The position numbers and the translations under genes are program-made. From Saccharomycopsis crataegensis (Eukaryota > Ascomycota > Saccharomycetes > Ascoideales > Saccharomycopsidaceae), in assembly GCF_037102585.1 (NCBI RefSeq), contig NW_027043819.1:1984001-2048000 (forward strand): a stretch of 64,000 bases of DNA. Reading direction: 5' to 3'. Shown piece after piece: positions 21,150-30,876 of this stretch. The notes under the pieces are model-generated. The model did not search any database. It was not told where the DNA came from and saw only the letters and a list, made by a program, of their open reading frames with translations. The stretch's first letter is position 1, and each line of letters opens with the position of its first letter.

Positions 21150-21409
21150 TCATAATACTTTTGGTCAGGCATTATAAGAGAAGTCTCAGTTAAAGTAAAA
21201 AAGTCGTATAAACTTACATAAACATGGAAACAAGAAAAAATAAAAATATATTAGTATTGCAATTTTGAGAAAATAACGATGGCTTAAAATAGTTGTAGAA
21301 AAAAAAAAAAAAAAAACAATAACAAGAGATAATAACAAGAAAGAACTAGAGAGAATAAAAAATAAAAAATAAAAAAAAGGCGAATTGAAAGAATAAAAAA
21401 TAGTGTTCC

Positions 21410-22990
21410 TTAATCATACTTAGATTTAAATGCCCAAGATGACCCAACATCTGACTCTCCATGTCGGGTTTTCATAATTCTATAAATATGAGCAAGTCTT
21501 CTCTTTCTATGGAACTTACTTTCTTTCCCGTGTTTTTTACCAAACCCATACCCGTTGCTCAACCCTTCAACTGCCATAAGACAACAATCCCTGTCGAATG
21601 ATAAATGGGCCGACAATTCAAAAATGTTGATGGCTTTGTTGAAATATTTCTGAACGTGACATGAGTTTGCAATACCATAGAGGGCAAGACCCAAAGAAGT
21701 TTGGTTATCTTTTTCAACAAAAGTTGATACAAACATATTGAGCTCTTGGTTAGTGATTGAAGTATTCATAGAGGCGAGAGATGGGGCGTACACGGAAATC
21801 AGAGTAGGAATTGACCCTGTTGGATTTTTCCGCTCGGCTTCCTTCAAATAGTCTAGCAATCCATCAAAATAATGACTATTGTGCAAAATTTTAAGCACCA
21901 AACTGTTTCTTGCGCTTCGGCGGAAATATCTCATGACATCCTGATCTTGAAATTTCTGCTGAGAAGAGAATTCGTCATTGGCAGCCCCATCGGTGAATTG
22001 AATTAGCCAATTTGCATATAGTGCCTGGGATAAGGGGATGGGAAATCCTCTTTTATTGGAAACACTTTCTAACACTTTGACATTGTTACTCTTCTCTTTC
22101 AACTTCTCATTATTATCAGTATTTTCTTTGAAAAATGAGACTGCTTGTTTGAATAGATCTAAAGTTTTCACCAAAGGCGCAAAATATTTCAAAAGTAGCG
22201 CTAGCTGTTTTGAATCCTCAAGGGTGTAGATATCAATATTATCAATGAACTCGTGATCAAGCAAGAAAGTCTCTTCACCATACTTATCACCCCCTAGTAA
22301 TAACCAATTCATCAAAACATTACATTGCTTTTTGGTGGTTAGAGAAACGCCTTTTTTAGAGAAAACATGAGAAACCACCCCGCCAAACAAGTATATTTCT
22401 GAAATTTCTTCCCAATTAAAGTTATCAGAATCGTAATAATGATCCATGAGATATTTACTGATCATCATCAGTTTATGATCATGTTCTTCATTTTTATCAA
22501 AATTATTTCTCATCATTTTCCACTTTGTGCTTATTTTTGAGGTTGAAGATGCGGTGAGTGAGGATTCATCATCGGATCTAAAGCTTGCATCGCTCGCGAT
22601 ACTCAAATTTGGGGATAATGGCAGAGGGATCTGCAAGTTTTGTCTAGAAGCCGTGTTGATTTTGAGGGCATTGAGATCATCTTCAATTCCAAGAGGTCCT
22701 TCCAGACTTTGAGTGGCCTTTACAGGTGACGAACGTCTGGAGGAGGAGGAAGATGGGGCTGGTTTCTTCTTAAAGAAATTCCTAAATGATTTCTCACGTT
22801 TTGGATGATCGATGGAGACCCCGTTATTGTTGTAGGCTATCACCTCATTATGTTCGTTCTGTACTTCAATGTTTAGGAAGCTCGGTCTTTGTTCAAAGCT
22901 GAACTCCGTATCAGATCTCCCTGGCTCGTTGACCATTGGGTGTTGATTGGCATCCGATGAATGGTAGTGGGTATTTGAATATTGTGTCAT
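21410..22990 (-). CDS. Fungal protein of unknown function, possibly Dsf2-related
   Basis: A 526-residue protein with a low-complexity N-terminal half. That half has a basic/Ser block FRNFFKKKPAP followed by an SSSSSRRSS run, and many Ser/Thr-rich segments suitable for phosphorylation. The C-terminal half is helical and recalls Sel1/TPR-like repeats (SLGLALYGIANSCHV; KAINIFELSAHLSFD). It ends in a basic segment and SSWAFKSKYD. This layout resembles the fungal family that includes yeast Dsf2 (YBR007C), a poorly understood protein, but I hold that only weakly. The frame is open upstream of 22990 without an ATG, so the ATG at 22990 (MTQYSNTH) is used. It diverges from KIN28 across about 370 bp. 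Confidence 0.65.
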   Translation of the reverse strand: MTQYSNTHYHSSDANQHPMVNEPGRSDTEFSFEQRPSFLNIEVQNEHNEVIAYNNNGVSIDHPKREKSFRNFFKKKPAPSSSSSRRSSPVKATQSLEGPLGIEDDLNALKINTASRQNLQIPLPLSPNLSIASDASFRSDDESSLTASSTSKISTKWKMMRNNFDKNEEHDHKLMMISKYLMDHYYDSDNFNWEEISEIYLFGGVVSHVFSKKGVSLTTKKQCNVLMNWLLLGGDKYGEETFLLDHEFIDNIDIYTLEDSKQLALLLKYFAPLVKTLDLFKQAVSFFKENTDNNEKLKEKSNNVKVLESVSNKRGFPIPLSQALYANWLIQFTDGAANDEFSSQQKFQDQDVMRYFRRSARNSLVLKILHNSHYFDGLLDYLKEAERKNPTGSIPTLISVYAPSLASMNTSITNQELNMFVSTFVEKDNQTSLGLALYGIANSCHVQKYFNKAINIFELSAHLSFDRDCCLMAVEGLSNGYGFGKKHGKESKFHRKRRLAHIYRIMKTRHGESDVGSSWAFKSKYD

Positions 22991-23360
22991 TATTCCGCAG
23001 CTTCCTTGTAGTGGGGAAAAGAGGGGGGAAATGAAAAAAAGGGAAATGAAAAAAGTAAAAAATAGATGACCCAAATAAATGACCCAAATAAATGGTTTTT
23101 GCTATCCAGTTATAGATGAATAAACCAGTCAGCACTTATATATAAAAACACAGCTTCCTCCAGCAGCGGTCAAGAAGCCAAGCCTCGTCGTCGTCATCGT
23201 CTTCCAGTTGGCAGCGGTCAGAAAATAAAAATGCCCTTAGCACTTTTTCTTTTATGTCACGTGCACAGATTGCGACCCTATTTCACCGCCTCTTTAAAAC
23301 ATTTGCACGATGGCGATGGGCGATGGGGGCAGCACTAGGTAGCCAGGCAAGTTCGTGACA
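22991..23360. promoter_or_regulatory. Divergent promoter of the Dsf2-like gene and KIN28, with CACGTG
   Basis: A 370-bp spacer. CACGTG lies at 23258-23263 in a TCACGTGC context, about 100 bp before KIN28. A short TC/GTCGTC-rich stretch lies at 23180-23205. A nearly perfect 14-bp direct repeat (AAATAAATGACCCA-type) is seen at about 23066-23095. Confidence 0.4.
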
Positions 23361-24290
23361 ATGCTGGACATAGCTGCGAATTACACTAAAGAGAAGAAGG
23401 TTGGTGAAGGTACATATGCGGTGGTGTACTTGGGGAAGCAGGTCAAGACCAAGAAACTCATTGCTGTGAAGGAGATCAAGACTGGGATGTTCAAGGATGG
23501 TCTCGACATGTCGGCCATTCGGGAAGTAAAATACTTGTTGGAACTACGCCACGAGAATATCATTTCATTACTTGATGTATATTCCTCAGAAAATGGGAAC
23601 TTGAACTTAGTGTTGGAGTTTTTGCCCTGTGATTTGGAAGTGTTGATCAAGGACAAGAATATCGTGTTCCAGCAAGCCGATGTGAAGTCTTGGATGTTAA
23701 TGATTCTACGAGGGGTCCACCATTGCCACAGAAATTACATCCTTCATCGAGACTTGAAGCCTAATAACTTGTTAATATCACCGACAGGGGAGATCAAAAT
23801 CGCCGATTTTGGGCTTGCTAGGTCACTTGGCAGTCCCGGGGAGAACTTGACGGCGAATGTGGTTACCATCTGGTACAGGGCCCCAGAGTTATTGTTCGGT
23901 TCACGACATTACACATCATCGGTGGACGTTTGGTCTGTCGGGATCATCTTTGCCGAATTGATGTTGAGAACTCCTTATTTACCTGGGACCAGTGATGCAG
24001 AGCAGCTTGAAGTTACATTCAGGGCCCTCGGTACCCCAACAGAGAAAAACTGGCCCAATGTGTCTAAATTGCCATGGTATAATAGTCTTAAGATATACCC
24101 ACCACCTACAAGGAACGAATTGAAAAATCGTTTCATTGCTGCCTCTGGGAGTGCGTTAGACTTGATGATTTCTTTGACTCAACTTGATCCCGCCAAAAGA
24201 TGCTCTTGTGAAGAGGCGTTACAAACAGTTTATTTCACGGAATTTCCAAGACCTACAAAACCAAAGGACCTACCTAAGAAAAGTTCGTGA
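23361..24290 (+). CDS. KIN28: KIN28, CDK7-type kinase of TFIIH (CTD kinase)
   Basis: A 309-residue cyclin-dependent kinase matching Kin28, the TFIIK subunit that phosphorylates Ser5/Ser7 of the Pol II CTD with cyclin Ccl1 and Tfb3. The glycine loop is VGEGTYAVVYLG and the catalytic Lys is in IAVKEI. The cyclin-binding helix is GLDMSAIREVKYL, where CDK1 has PSTAIRE. HRDLKPNN and DFGLARSLG follow, then a T-loop with NVVTIWYRAPELLFGS. The Ile in VTIWYRAPE is Arg in most CDK7 proteins and Leu in CDK1/2, a small deviation. The frame extends upstream only by a GTG codon, so the ATG at 23361 (MLDIAANYTKEKK) is the start. The length is normal. Confidence 0.95.
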   Translation: MLDIAANYTKEKKVGEGTYAVVYLGKQVKTKKLIAVKEIKTGMFKDGLDMSAIREVKYLLELRHENIISLLDVYSSENGNLNLVLEFLPCDLEVLIKDKNIVFQQADVKSWMLMILRGVHHCHRNYILHRDLKPNNLLISPTGEIKIADFGLARSLGSPGENLTANVVTIWYRAPELLFGSRHYTSSVDVWSVGIIFAELMLRTPYLPGTSDAEQLEVTFRALGTPTEKNWPNVSKLPWYNSLKIYPPPTRNELKNRFIAASGSALDLMISLTQLDPAKRCSCEEALQTVYFTEFPRPTKPKDLPKKSS

Positions 24291-24610
24291 GAATTGGACA
24301 TATATGATGGGTTGCTTGTCTTTTGTATTTGTATTCTATTTTTTCAACGACCGTGTTAAATATATGGTAAATATAAGTACCCAGAGTAACGAAAAAAAGA
24401 AAATAGAAAAAAAAAAAAAAAGTAGAATAGAGTATCTGTCTATTTGATAGTAAAACATAAACTTGTAGAAAAGTCCTGTCAATTTAACAGAGATCATCAA
24501 TAAAATTACTATTCGCACAGCAAACAATCTGTAATTTTTTGTGCGTTTTTTTTTAAAACCTAGCGCGCGTTTGATCTGTTCACATAATCTATTCAATTCT
24601 TCAACTCATT
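24291..24610. promoter_or_regulatory. KIN28 3' end and PGA1-like promoter
   Basis: A 320-bp AT-rich spacer with an A-run near 24410-24421 and a T-run near 24535-24555. Nothing else is recognisable. Confidence 0.4.
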
Positions 24611-25312
24611 ATGACCCTATTATCATCATTTCTTCTTTTACTTTTACCTCTTTTGAGCATTGTTTTGGCCAACACAGAGTCTTTGCTTCTATCTTTGCCG
24701 TCACACTATACTTCGCTTCTAAGGGTTCCAAAGTCATACATTACCCAAGATGTCGAATCGACGCTTTCTCCAAATACTAAACTCCCACTAACGTTAGTGG
24801 CAAACCATTTACATAATAGAGAACTAGAATTTTCTGGTAAAGAAAAGCTCTTAGGAGCCTCCGATGGTGATATGAGTATGACACAATACTTCAAAGTGGT
24901 GACGGCGGTCAATGATGGAAAATCACCAACAGATGGCAGTTATAATATAAGGATCTGCTGGCCGGCTACCTTTCCGGTCCTGATAGATATTGCCCCAGTG
25001 GTTGTGTTTGACGATGATCCGGTGAAGAGTATTCAGTTATCTAATGAACAGCAACAGCATCCACTGTTAAAAGCCCCAGCACCAACAGACAGCATTTATA
25101 TTGCCATCACTTATCACCCAAGATTCTATACTGCATCTTCATCACTAATGTTGACAGATTTAAAGGTCCCGGTGCATTTACACATGGTGGAACTTCTATA
25201 TGGTGTTCTACCAGTGGATATACTTCCGATTATTGGTTTATTGGTAAGTCTATTTGTGATTGGACTCCCATTGAGTGGGAAGATCTATAAAATCATTAGT
25301 AATGCTAAATAA
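24611..25312 (+). CDS. PGA1: PGA1-like ER membrane protein (GPI mannosyltransferase II accessory subunit)
   Basis: A 233-residue type I membrane protein. Residues 1-21 are a clear signal peptide (LLLLLPLLSIVLA then NTES). The lumenal part contains the segment ICWPATFPVLIDI, which fits my memory of yeast Pga1. A single hydrophobic helix (DILPIIGLLVSLFVIGLPLSG) lies near the C-terminus with a short basic cytosolic tail. Pga1 works with Gpi18 to add the second mannose to the GPI precursor in the ER. The size and topology fit (S. cerevisiae Pga1 is about 200 residues), but the family is fast evolving and I could not align it, so the name is tentative. Start at the ATG 24611. Confidence 0.65.
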   Translation: MTLLSSFLLLLLPLLSIVLANTESLLLSLPSHYTSLLRVPKSYITQDVESTLSPNTKLPLTLVANHLHNRELEFSGKEKLLGASDGDMSMTQYFKVVTAVNDGKSPTDGSYNIRICWPATFPVLIDIAPVVVFDDDPVKSIQLSNEQQQHPLLKAPAPTDSIYIAITYHPRFYTASSSLMLTDLKVPVHLHMVELLYGVLPVDILPIIGLLVSLFVIGLPLSGKIYKIISNAK

Positions 25313-25950
25313 TCTAGTGATACGAATAAGAATTTATTAATTAGAATTCTCAATGCAACGGTAACACTTCGTTATTGTAATCTTCCTAGAATTAAATTAT
25401 AACGATTGTTCTTGAACCATGTCTAAGTAAAGAAGCACTGTATTATTATTATAAATAGACTTTTTAAATAAGTAAACAAAAAGAAATTATTCTTAGAATG
25501 ATTGGTCCCTTCATTAGCCTTTTGCTTTATTGGCCTTACAAGAATTACGCATTGTTACTGAAATCTCATCGAATCAATGCGTAATGTGAGAATCTTATAT
25601 TTTCTGTCTTTTTGGTATTTAACATTGTCTTTTTTGATTTTTTAAGTATGGCTCTTATCATTTCTATGAACTTTAGAGCCAAACAATAAGTCGAATGTTA
25701 CAAGTTTAGTGATTTTGAGAAAACTTTTTCCAGATGTGGAAGAACTTTTTCCTTTTCCAACATGCATATTACTCTTCTGGTTGCATTCATCTACATCATC
25801 GACGAAAACAAGAGGGGGGAAGGAATATTGAATACCATATTTTATTCTAGAAAGGGGAGCAAAAAGAGATAAGAAGAAAAACATGAGAAAAAGAAAAGGA
25901 GGATAAAAAAAGAATAAACAAAAGAATAAAACACCAGTTACACGCGTTGG
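25313..25950. other. Convergent 3' regions of the PGA1-like gene and DUR3
   Basis: A 638-bp AT-rich spacer between genes ending towards each other. It contains one perfect hairpin (listed separately). A minus-strand open frame of 80 codons at 25642-25884 lacks any support and is not called. Confidence 0.5.
25544..25585. repeat. Perfect 11-bp inverted repeat (hairpin) between convergent genes
   Basis: ATTACGCATTG at 25544-25554 is exactly complementary to CAATGCGTAAT at 25575-25585, with a 20-base loop. It stands alone in AT-rich DNA between two converging genes. It could be an RNA hairpin in one or both 3' UTRs or a protein-binding palindrome. Confidence 0.7.
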
Positions 25951-27942
25951 CTAGTCTTCACTCGTGTCGCCAATTCGCTTGCCCGTGAGTAATTCCCAAA
26001 TGATGACTCGACTCTCCCATACTGGATAAATCACACACATAAAAAATGTACAAAACAACCAAATGAACATTAACACAATGATAAATGTGTAGAACCGTTT
26101 TGAAAAAATATACGGGGAAGCCGACAATGGCACAGAAATAATCACAGCGATCACCAAAGCGAGAATGATACAGTACAAAATATATTTCTTGAATTGACGA
26201 TCAAGGTATTCAAATTCAATAGAATGGGCCAGAGGCAAGTCATCAGAGACAACCTCAATATTCTCAACTGCTACTTTTTTAATTTCTTTATCATAATTGG
26301 TATTTTTAACGAGATCGCTAGGGGAGGTAGACTCCTCATCCACGATTTCATTTGGCTGTTCATTCAAAATTGTGCGGTTTCTTGTATCATTGAAATCGTA
26401 ATTATCTGGCTTAATCAAAGAGAATCCAATCGATATGACACCTCCCATGACCAATGCGGTAATGTTACCAGAGAATGAGACCCATTCATTACTCAAGTTT
26501 GTTACATTTATTTCCCCGACATAAACCTTGCAAGTAACCAACCACACCATGATTGCCAATCCCATACCACCAATAGCTCCAAAAATTGCACCAGTAGCGT
26601 TCAATTTTTTCCAGGTGAATGTCAAAACAACCGGGAAAACCATACCACAAGTGGCAGTTCCTAAAAAGTAGAAAAGCCAACCCAAAGTGATGCCAATTTT
26701 GTTGAAAATGGTTGCAACTACCGACGAAACAATTGCCCAAATGAAAACCGAGACTTGAGAAGCAATTAGAACCTTTTTAGTGCTTGCCTTTGGTGCCAAA
26801 TACTTTTTGAAAATATCGTAAGCGAGCAAAGTGGCGGTGGCGATTAATTCTCCTGAGAAAGATGAAATAACCGATAAGAATACCATCAATAAAATCAATG
26901 TAGATCCGAGCTTCCCAAACATATAAGTAGCGGCCAGAACTGCTGCCAACCCAGCAGACACCTCTTCATCTGTCAATGGCACCCAATCGGAGTAAGTTGA
27001 ACACGCGCGAGCTGCAAGCCCCAACACCAACCCCATGCTCACCGGAATAATGAACCAGCATATTGCTCCCAAAAAGTAGGCCCTGGAAGTAGTGGATGAC
27101 TTACTGGCCATTGCCCGGTTCCAATAAGTTTGATCAACACAAACCAAACCAAACCCAGTAGTGATTGATTTAAAAGAAAACATGCCACCTGCATGCGAAC
27201 GGAAGGTCAAGTAAGATCCATGATAGTTGCCTTCAATAGGTTCTTGGTGACCCACCTCCGTCAACAACTCCCACATTTTACCTGGACTGCCAATTTTGTC
27301 GGACTTGGTGAAAATAAGAAAGGCAAACGTCAATAAGAATACCAACATCACCAAAGTGTGCGAAGCATCACTAATGAATGTTGCTCTTAATCCTCCAAAA
27401 ACCACATAAATGGCACAAACAAGAGGAATCAAAAAATAAGCAGCATATATGCTCATTCCAGTAACCGCTGCGAAAACCGCTCCACCGCCAATCAAGATAC
27501 AACTGCTAACAATAACGTTACAGATCAATCCACAAAACAAAAACGTTAAATGTCCAAAGGTCCCGAATCTAAAGTATGCCATTTCTGGAAATGTGGTTAC
27601 CAAGTTTGCGTTCAGTTTAACTTTTGCAGCGACAATAGAAAACACCGATACTTGAAGCAAACCACCAACCCCATACCACCAAGAGCCGGAGATCCCTATG
27701 TTATAAGATTCGGTAGCTGATTGAAGCAATGTCAAAGACCATGTCCAGCTGGACACGATTGATACTACCATAAGACCCATTGGGATGTTACGGCTGGCAG
27801 CGGTAAACTCATCAGCATTGCTGGTCTTGTGCGTAGATCTCTTGTTTTGGAGATACGTGACATATATCATGAGAAGGGCAAAAAAAGCACCAAGTCCGAG
27901 AATGATACCATATCCTACACCTTGAGAAAGTGTTGGTTCCAT
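25951..27942 (-). CDS. DUR3: DUR3-type urea/polyamine transporter (sodium:solute symporter family)
   Basis: A 663-residue plasma-membrane transporter with about 15 hydrophobic helices. It matches Dur3, the active urea and polyamine permease that is switched on when good nitrogen sources are absent. Family features are the N-terminal GYGIILGLGAFFALLM helix, DEFTAASRNIPMGLMVVSIVSSWTW, VDQTYWNRAMAS in the middle and GELIATATLLAYDIFKKY. A long cytosolic loop of ~70 residues (NRTILNEQPNEIVDEE onward) precedes the last two helices. The C-terminus is short. Length is a little under that of S. cerevisiae Dur3 (735). A GATAAG site upstream at 28308-28313 is compatible with nitrogen catabolite control by GATA factors. 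Start at 27942 (MEPTLSQGVGYG). Confidence 0.9.
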   Translation of the reverse strand: MEPTLSQGVGYGIILGLGAFFALLMIYVTYLQNKRSTHKTSNADEFTAASRNIPMGLMVVSIVSSWTWSLTLLQSATESYNIGISGSWWYGVGGLLQVSVFSIVAAKVKLNANLVTTFPEMAYFRFGTFGHLTFLFCGLICNVIVSSCILIGGGAVFAAVTGMSIYAAYFLIPLVCAIYVVFGGLRATFISDASHTLVMLVFLLTFAFLIFTKSDKIGSPGKMWELLTEVGHQEPIEGNYHGSYLTFRSHAGGMFSFKSITTGFGLVCVDQTYWNRAMASKSSTTSRAYFLGAICWFIIPVSMGLVLGLAARACSTYSDWVPLTDEEVSAGLAAVLAATYMFGKLGSTLILLMVFLSVISSFSGELIATATLLAYDIFKKYLAPKASTKKVLIASQVSVFIWAIVSSVVATIFNKIGITLGWLFYFLGTATCGMVFPVVLTFTWKKLNATGAIFGAIGGMGLAIMVWLVTCKVYVGEINVTNLSNEWVSFSGNITALVMGGVISIGFSLIKPDNYDFNDTRNRTILNEQPNEIVDEESTSPSDLVKNTNYDKEIKKVAVENIEVVSDDLPLAHSIEFEYLDRQFKKYILYCIILALVIAVIISVPLSASPYIFSKRFYTFIIVLMFIWLFCTFFMCVIYPVWESRVIIWELLTGKRIGDTSED

Positions 27943-28374
27943 CTTGAAATTCTCTCTTCTCGATATTTTTTCAGAGGAATTGTGTTACAATGTGCAAATC
28001 TAAAAGGTGAAACGTAAAAGAGATAGGTGATGAGAAAATGTAAAATGGTCAAGGGTACACATTCCGTTCTTATATAAAAATAGTATGAATAGCGAAAAAG
28101 AAAGGGGTTTTTCTTGCTATTGAAGATTTACAGTAGTAATTGTCCTGTTTGAACCACACTTTTCGTAAGTGCTGCATTAGTAACTCAGGAAGAAAACCAC
28201 CATCATCATCATGGATGGAGCATGCCACAGTTTATAAGGATTTGCAAGAAATAAAGAAGCATTACTACCGCATGAACAAAAAGGGAATAAAAAACCGTAT
28301 TACAATAGATAAGAGAAAAGCGCAGCAGTCTAGACTGACCATTTCTGTGTCTTTTAGGGAGCACACAGTCAGTA

Positions 28375-28433
28375 GAAAACCCAACAAGGGGTGCAAAACC
28401 CCTTATAAAACACAAAAACTTTAGGGGGTTTTC
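28375..28433. repeat. Nested inverted repeats
   Basis: The inner arm AAGGGGT (28386-28392) pairs with ACCCCTT (28398-28404) over a 5-base loop. The outer arm GAAAACCC (28375-28382) pairs with GGGTTTTC (28426-28433). Both pairings are perfect. The GGGG cores with AT-rich flanks also resemble Mig1-type sites. Confidence 0.65.
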
Positions 28434-28685
28434 CACCACAATTGTTTTTGACAGCAGAATTCCTCGTGATTAAACATAATATAACAATACTAAGAACAAA
28501 ATCAGTGTTAGATATAGCTATGGTACACTATGCATGACTCTTACCAATAAGCTTCCCCCAGTTTGTCAAATAAGGGGGGAGATTGAGATTTCTGCTCGCA
28601 TCCCGATGCAGGCCAACCAAATCATCACGTCTGCTAACTTTGTTGATCATGAATCATGGCTCTTATTGACCTGGAAATACTTAAC

Positions 28686-28729
28686 TATGTATCATCATAA
28701 CACGAAATATGTATCATCATAACACAAAC
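28686..28729. repeat. 22-bp tandem duplication in the DUR3/IRC6 spacer
   Basis: Two adjacent copies (28686-28707 and 28708-28729) of a 22-bp unit containing TGTATCATCATAACAC. They are identical except near the end of the unit. Confidence 0.75.
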
Positions 28730-28928
28730 TACGATATCATAGATAAAACAATGTAAACTCATTCATTTAATCTCCATTCGACAGCATAATAATCAGCCTC
28801 ACTTAACACACCTGTGATAAATCACGTGAACAAAGATCAAACTACTCCTCGAATGAATAATTGGAGGCCCCATGTAGTACAATGTGAATGCCTACGATTG
28901 GCAAACCATTAAAACAGGATCCAATAGT

Positions 28929-29912
28929 ATGGTTTCAAGAAATAAGATTCTTATAGTTGGGTCACCGAAATCTGGCAAATTAACATTCATAAATAGCATA
29001 TTCCAGTCAATACCTGACATTGATAATCCAGAATCACACTCAGGAATCATCCACGATGTGGACTTAAAGACAAAGTATTATACCAAAAAACTACAGATAT
29101 GGATTGATGAATTCACCCAAGAGGAGAAGAACGGAGGGGTAAAAGATAATACCAAGACAAAGAGCCCTGCCAGTGAATTAGAACTACTAACAAATTGGTC
29201 CCAGGAGTTCAAAACCAGCGAGTACAAAGAAATTAGAGACGTTATTTCTGGTATAATATTCTGTTTTGATCTTGGTAGATCACCGTTTAAAAATGACAAA
29301 GAGGTGGAGAGTTACGCCAAAGAAGTGGTATCGATTTTAGATATTTTTAAAGAGGATGAGACGGCAAATAAGAAACTTGTTTCGCAAATGTCAAAAGTCA
29401 ACATTAAGGAATCTACTGAGCAGGAGGATTCTGATGATGACAACCTTGATACACACTACGATATCTGGCAAGGTTTTTCCATGATTGTTGGTTTTGAACG
29501 AGAGAACTGTGATCCAAATTTGCAAGCTGATATTTTGAAAGAGATTTTTTGGGATAATGATCTAGATTTTGTCAATTACAAGCAAGGTGACACCATTGAT
29601 GTACATGCCAGAGATGAATATGGAGATCGTATGGGTTTGGGAAAAGCCAAAGATATTATCGAATGTTTTGATTGGAATGACATCGAATTAAAAGTTCCAG
29701 ATGCTGATCACAAATATGACACCGAGTATATTGATTCAATGAAGGTACCGCTCATCAAAGATGACGAACAGAAGGAGGAGAAACCCATAGAATTGGGATT
29801 ATTGGTTGACAAAATCAAAAATGCCAAAGAAAATGTCAATAATCTTGAGTCTACTGAAGCAAGAGAGAAATTTGCCAGAGAATTTATAAATGATATCATG
29901 AAGTATTTATGA
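28929..29912 (+). CDS. IRC6: IRC6-like clathrin coat accessory protein (AAGAB/p34-type pseudo-GTPase)
   Basis: A 327-residue protein resembling Irc6, the yeast counterpart of AAGAB/p34, a pseudo-GTPase that helps AP adaptor assembly and Ypt31-dependent clathrin traffic. The N-terminus is a P-loop-like KILIVGSPKSGKLTFI in which the usual Ser/Thr after GK is Leu. This fits a GTPase fold without normal catalysis. The middle has IIFCFDLG, a GTPase-like strand, an acidic stretch (EQEDSDDDNLD) and GFERENCDPNLQ. The C-terminal helix (AREKFAREFINDIMKYL) matches the conserved p34 tail. It is longer than S. cerevisiae Irc6 (237) through acidic insertions. The frame is open from 28884 without an ATG, so 28929 (MVSRNKIL) is the start. 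A minimal ATG-TGA upstream ORF lies at 28882-28887. Confidence 0.75.
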   Translation: MVSRNKILIVGSPKSGKLTFINSIFQSIPDIDNPESHSGIIHDVDLKTKYYTKKLQIWIDEFTQEEKNGGVKDNTKTKSPASELELLTNWSQEFKTSEYKEIRDVISGIIFCFDLGRSPFKNDKEVESYAKEVVSILDIFKEDETANKKLVSQMSKVNIKESTEQEDSDDDNLDTHYDIWQGFSMIVGFERENCDPNLQADILKEIFWDNDLDFVNYKQGDTIDVHARDEYGDRMGLGKAKDIIECFDWNDIELKVPDADHKYDTEYIDSMKVPLIKDDEQKEEKPIELGLLVDKIKNAKENVNNLESTEAREKFAREFINDIMKYL

Positions 29913-30079
29913 AAATAATTTCAATAATATATGTCCACAGTAATGAATCTCTTTCATCTTCTTACAACACTAATTAAAAAACATAAGCAGGAGTTGTTTT
30001 TCATTAAAAGATTACATATGTGATACACAGAAAAAAATAGAACAAGTTTGTTGAAACATCTAAAATGTATTCAACCCAC

Positions 30080-30876
30080 TTAGTGGTGTCTTCTTTGTTC
30101 AGCCATGATCTTGTTGATTTCTTCCAACTTGGCCTTAGCTCTCTTCAAAGTACCCAATCTCTTCTTGGCCAACTTCTTAGCTCTCTTTTCACCAGAGTTT
30201 CTCAACAATTCAATCAATCTTCTTTCGTATGGAGCCAAACCACCGACTTCTCTGACAATATCTCTGACAAAAGAAGTTCTCTTGGAGAGAGCACCCTTTC
30301 TGTAGGAAATCTTTGGGGCAACAGCCTTGGAGGTGACGACGTGACCTTTGTTCAAACCAACAGCAATACCTGTAAAAGAGAAATGTTAGTATTTATAATT
30401 CTCGAATTTGATTTTTCAATAAGAGAATTTGAATAAATAGGCCAGTATTATTTTCAAAATATATTATTACTGCAAAATCGTCTCGATATTTCACAGCATA
30501 AAAATTCGAACTATGGTTGTCTCTAATGATTCTTCGCTATTCTTTTTGATTGAATTCTTCGGCGCTAGTTTTTTCAAATGATGCAAGATGCTCCAAGTCC
30601 TTAAAAATTTTTTTGAATCTCAGGGCTAATGATGTATTATCTCAAATCGACAAAGCTTGATGAATATAGATGTGTTCTTGATACTTTAATACGGCATTTG
30701 TTGAATTTATGATGAATATTTTCGCCTATGATCATTGAAAAAAAAAGTTGATGATTCTACCAATAACTATCCATAAATTGACGGTTCCACAAAATTAGAC
30801 CTCTTAAATATATTTCCAATACTGATTATCTATTCATTATTCCCTTGACCTTTCACCACATACCAGATTTAGCCAT
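30080..30876 (-). CDS. RPL36: RPL36, cytosolic large-subunit ribosomal protein eL36 (one intron)
   Basis: Two exons on the minus strand: exon 1 at 30864-30876 (13 nt, ATGGCTAAATCTG) and exon 2 at 30080-30369. The intron (30370-30863, 494 nt) starts GTATGT, has a TACTAAC branch site at 30385-30391 and ends TTTTACAG. Splicing gives a 100-residue protein starting [14 protein letters not shown]. It continues through [39 protein letters not shown] and the basic C-terminus ending AEQRRHH. This is full-length eL36. S. cerevisiae RPL36 genes carry an intron close to the start too. A branch point only about 15 nt from the 3' splice site is usual for budding yeasts. The promoter is shared with CMC4. 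Confidence 0.95.

Larger units (their letters stand above)
27943..28928. promoter_or_regulatory. Long divergent promoter of DUR3 and IRC6 with palindromes and a tandem repeat
   Basis: A 986-bp gene-free spacer. It holds a perfect 12-bp palindrome CAGTCTAGACTG (28327-28338), a nested pair of inverted repeats (28375-28433), a 22-bp tandem duplication (28686-28729), GATAAG (28308-28313) and CACGTG (28823-28828, ~100 bp before IRC6). Open frames of up to 94 codons are present but have no coding character. The length and site density suit a regulated transporter promoter. Confidence 0.55.

Noticed and set aside
28140-28424. 94-codon open frame in the DUR3/IRC6 spacer
   Set aside because: Composition is not protein-like and it overlaps palindromes; more likely promoter DNA.
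30600-30830. TGATGA boxes in the RPL36 intron suggesting a C/D snoRNA
   Set aside because: They lie on the strand opposite to the transcript and lack a clean D box and terminal stem.
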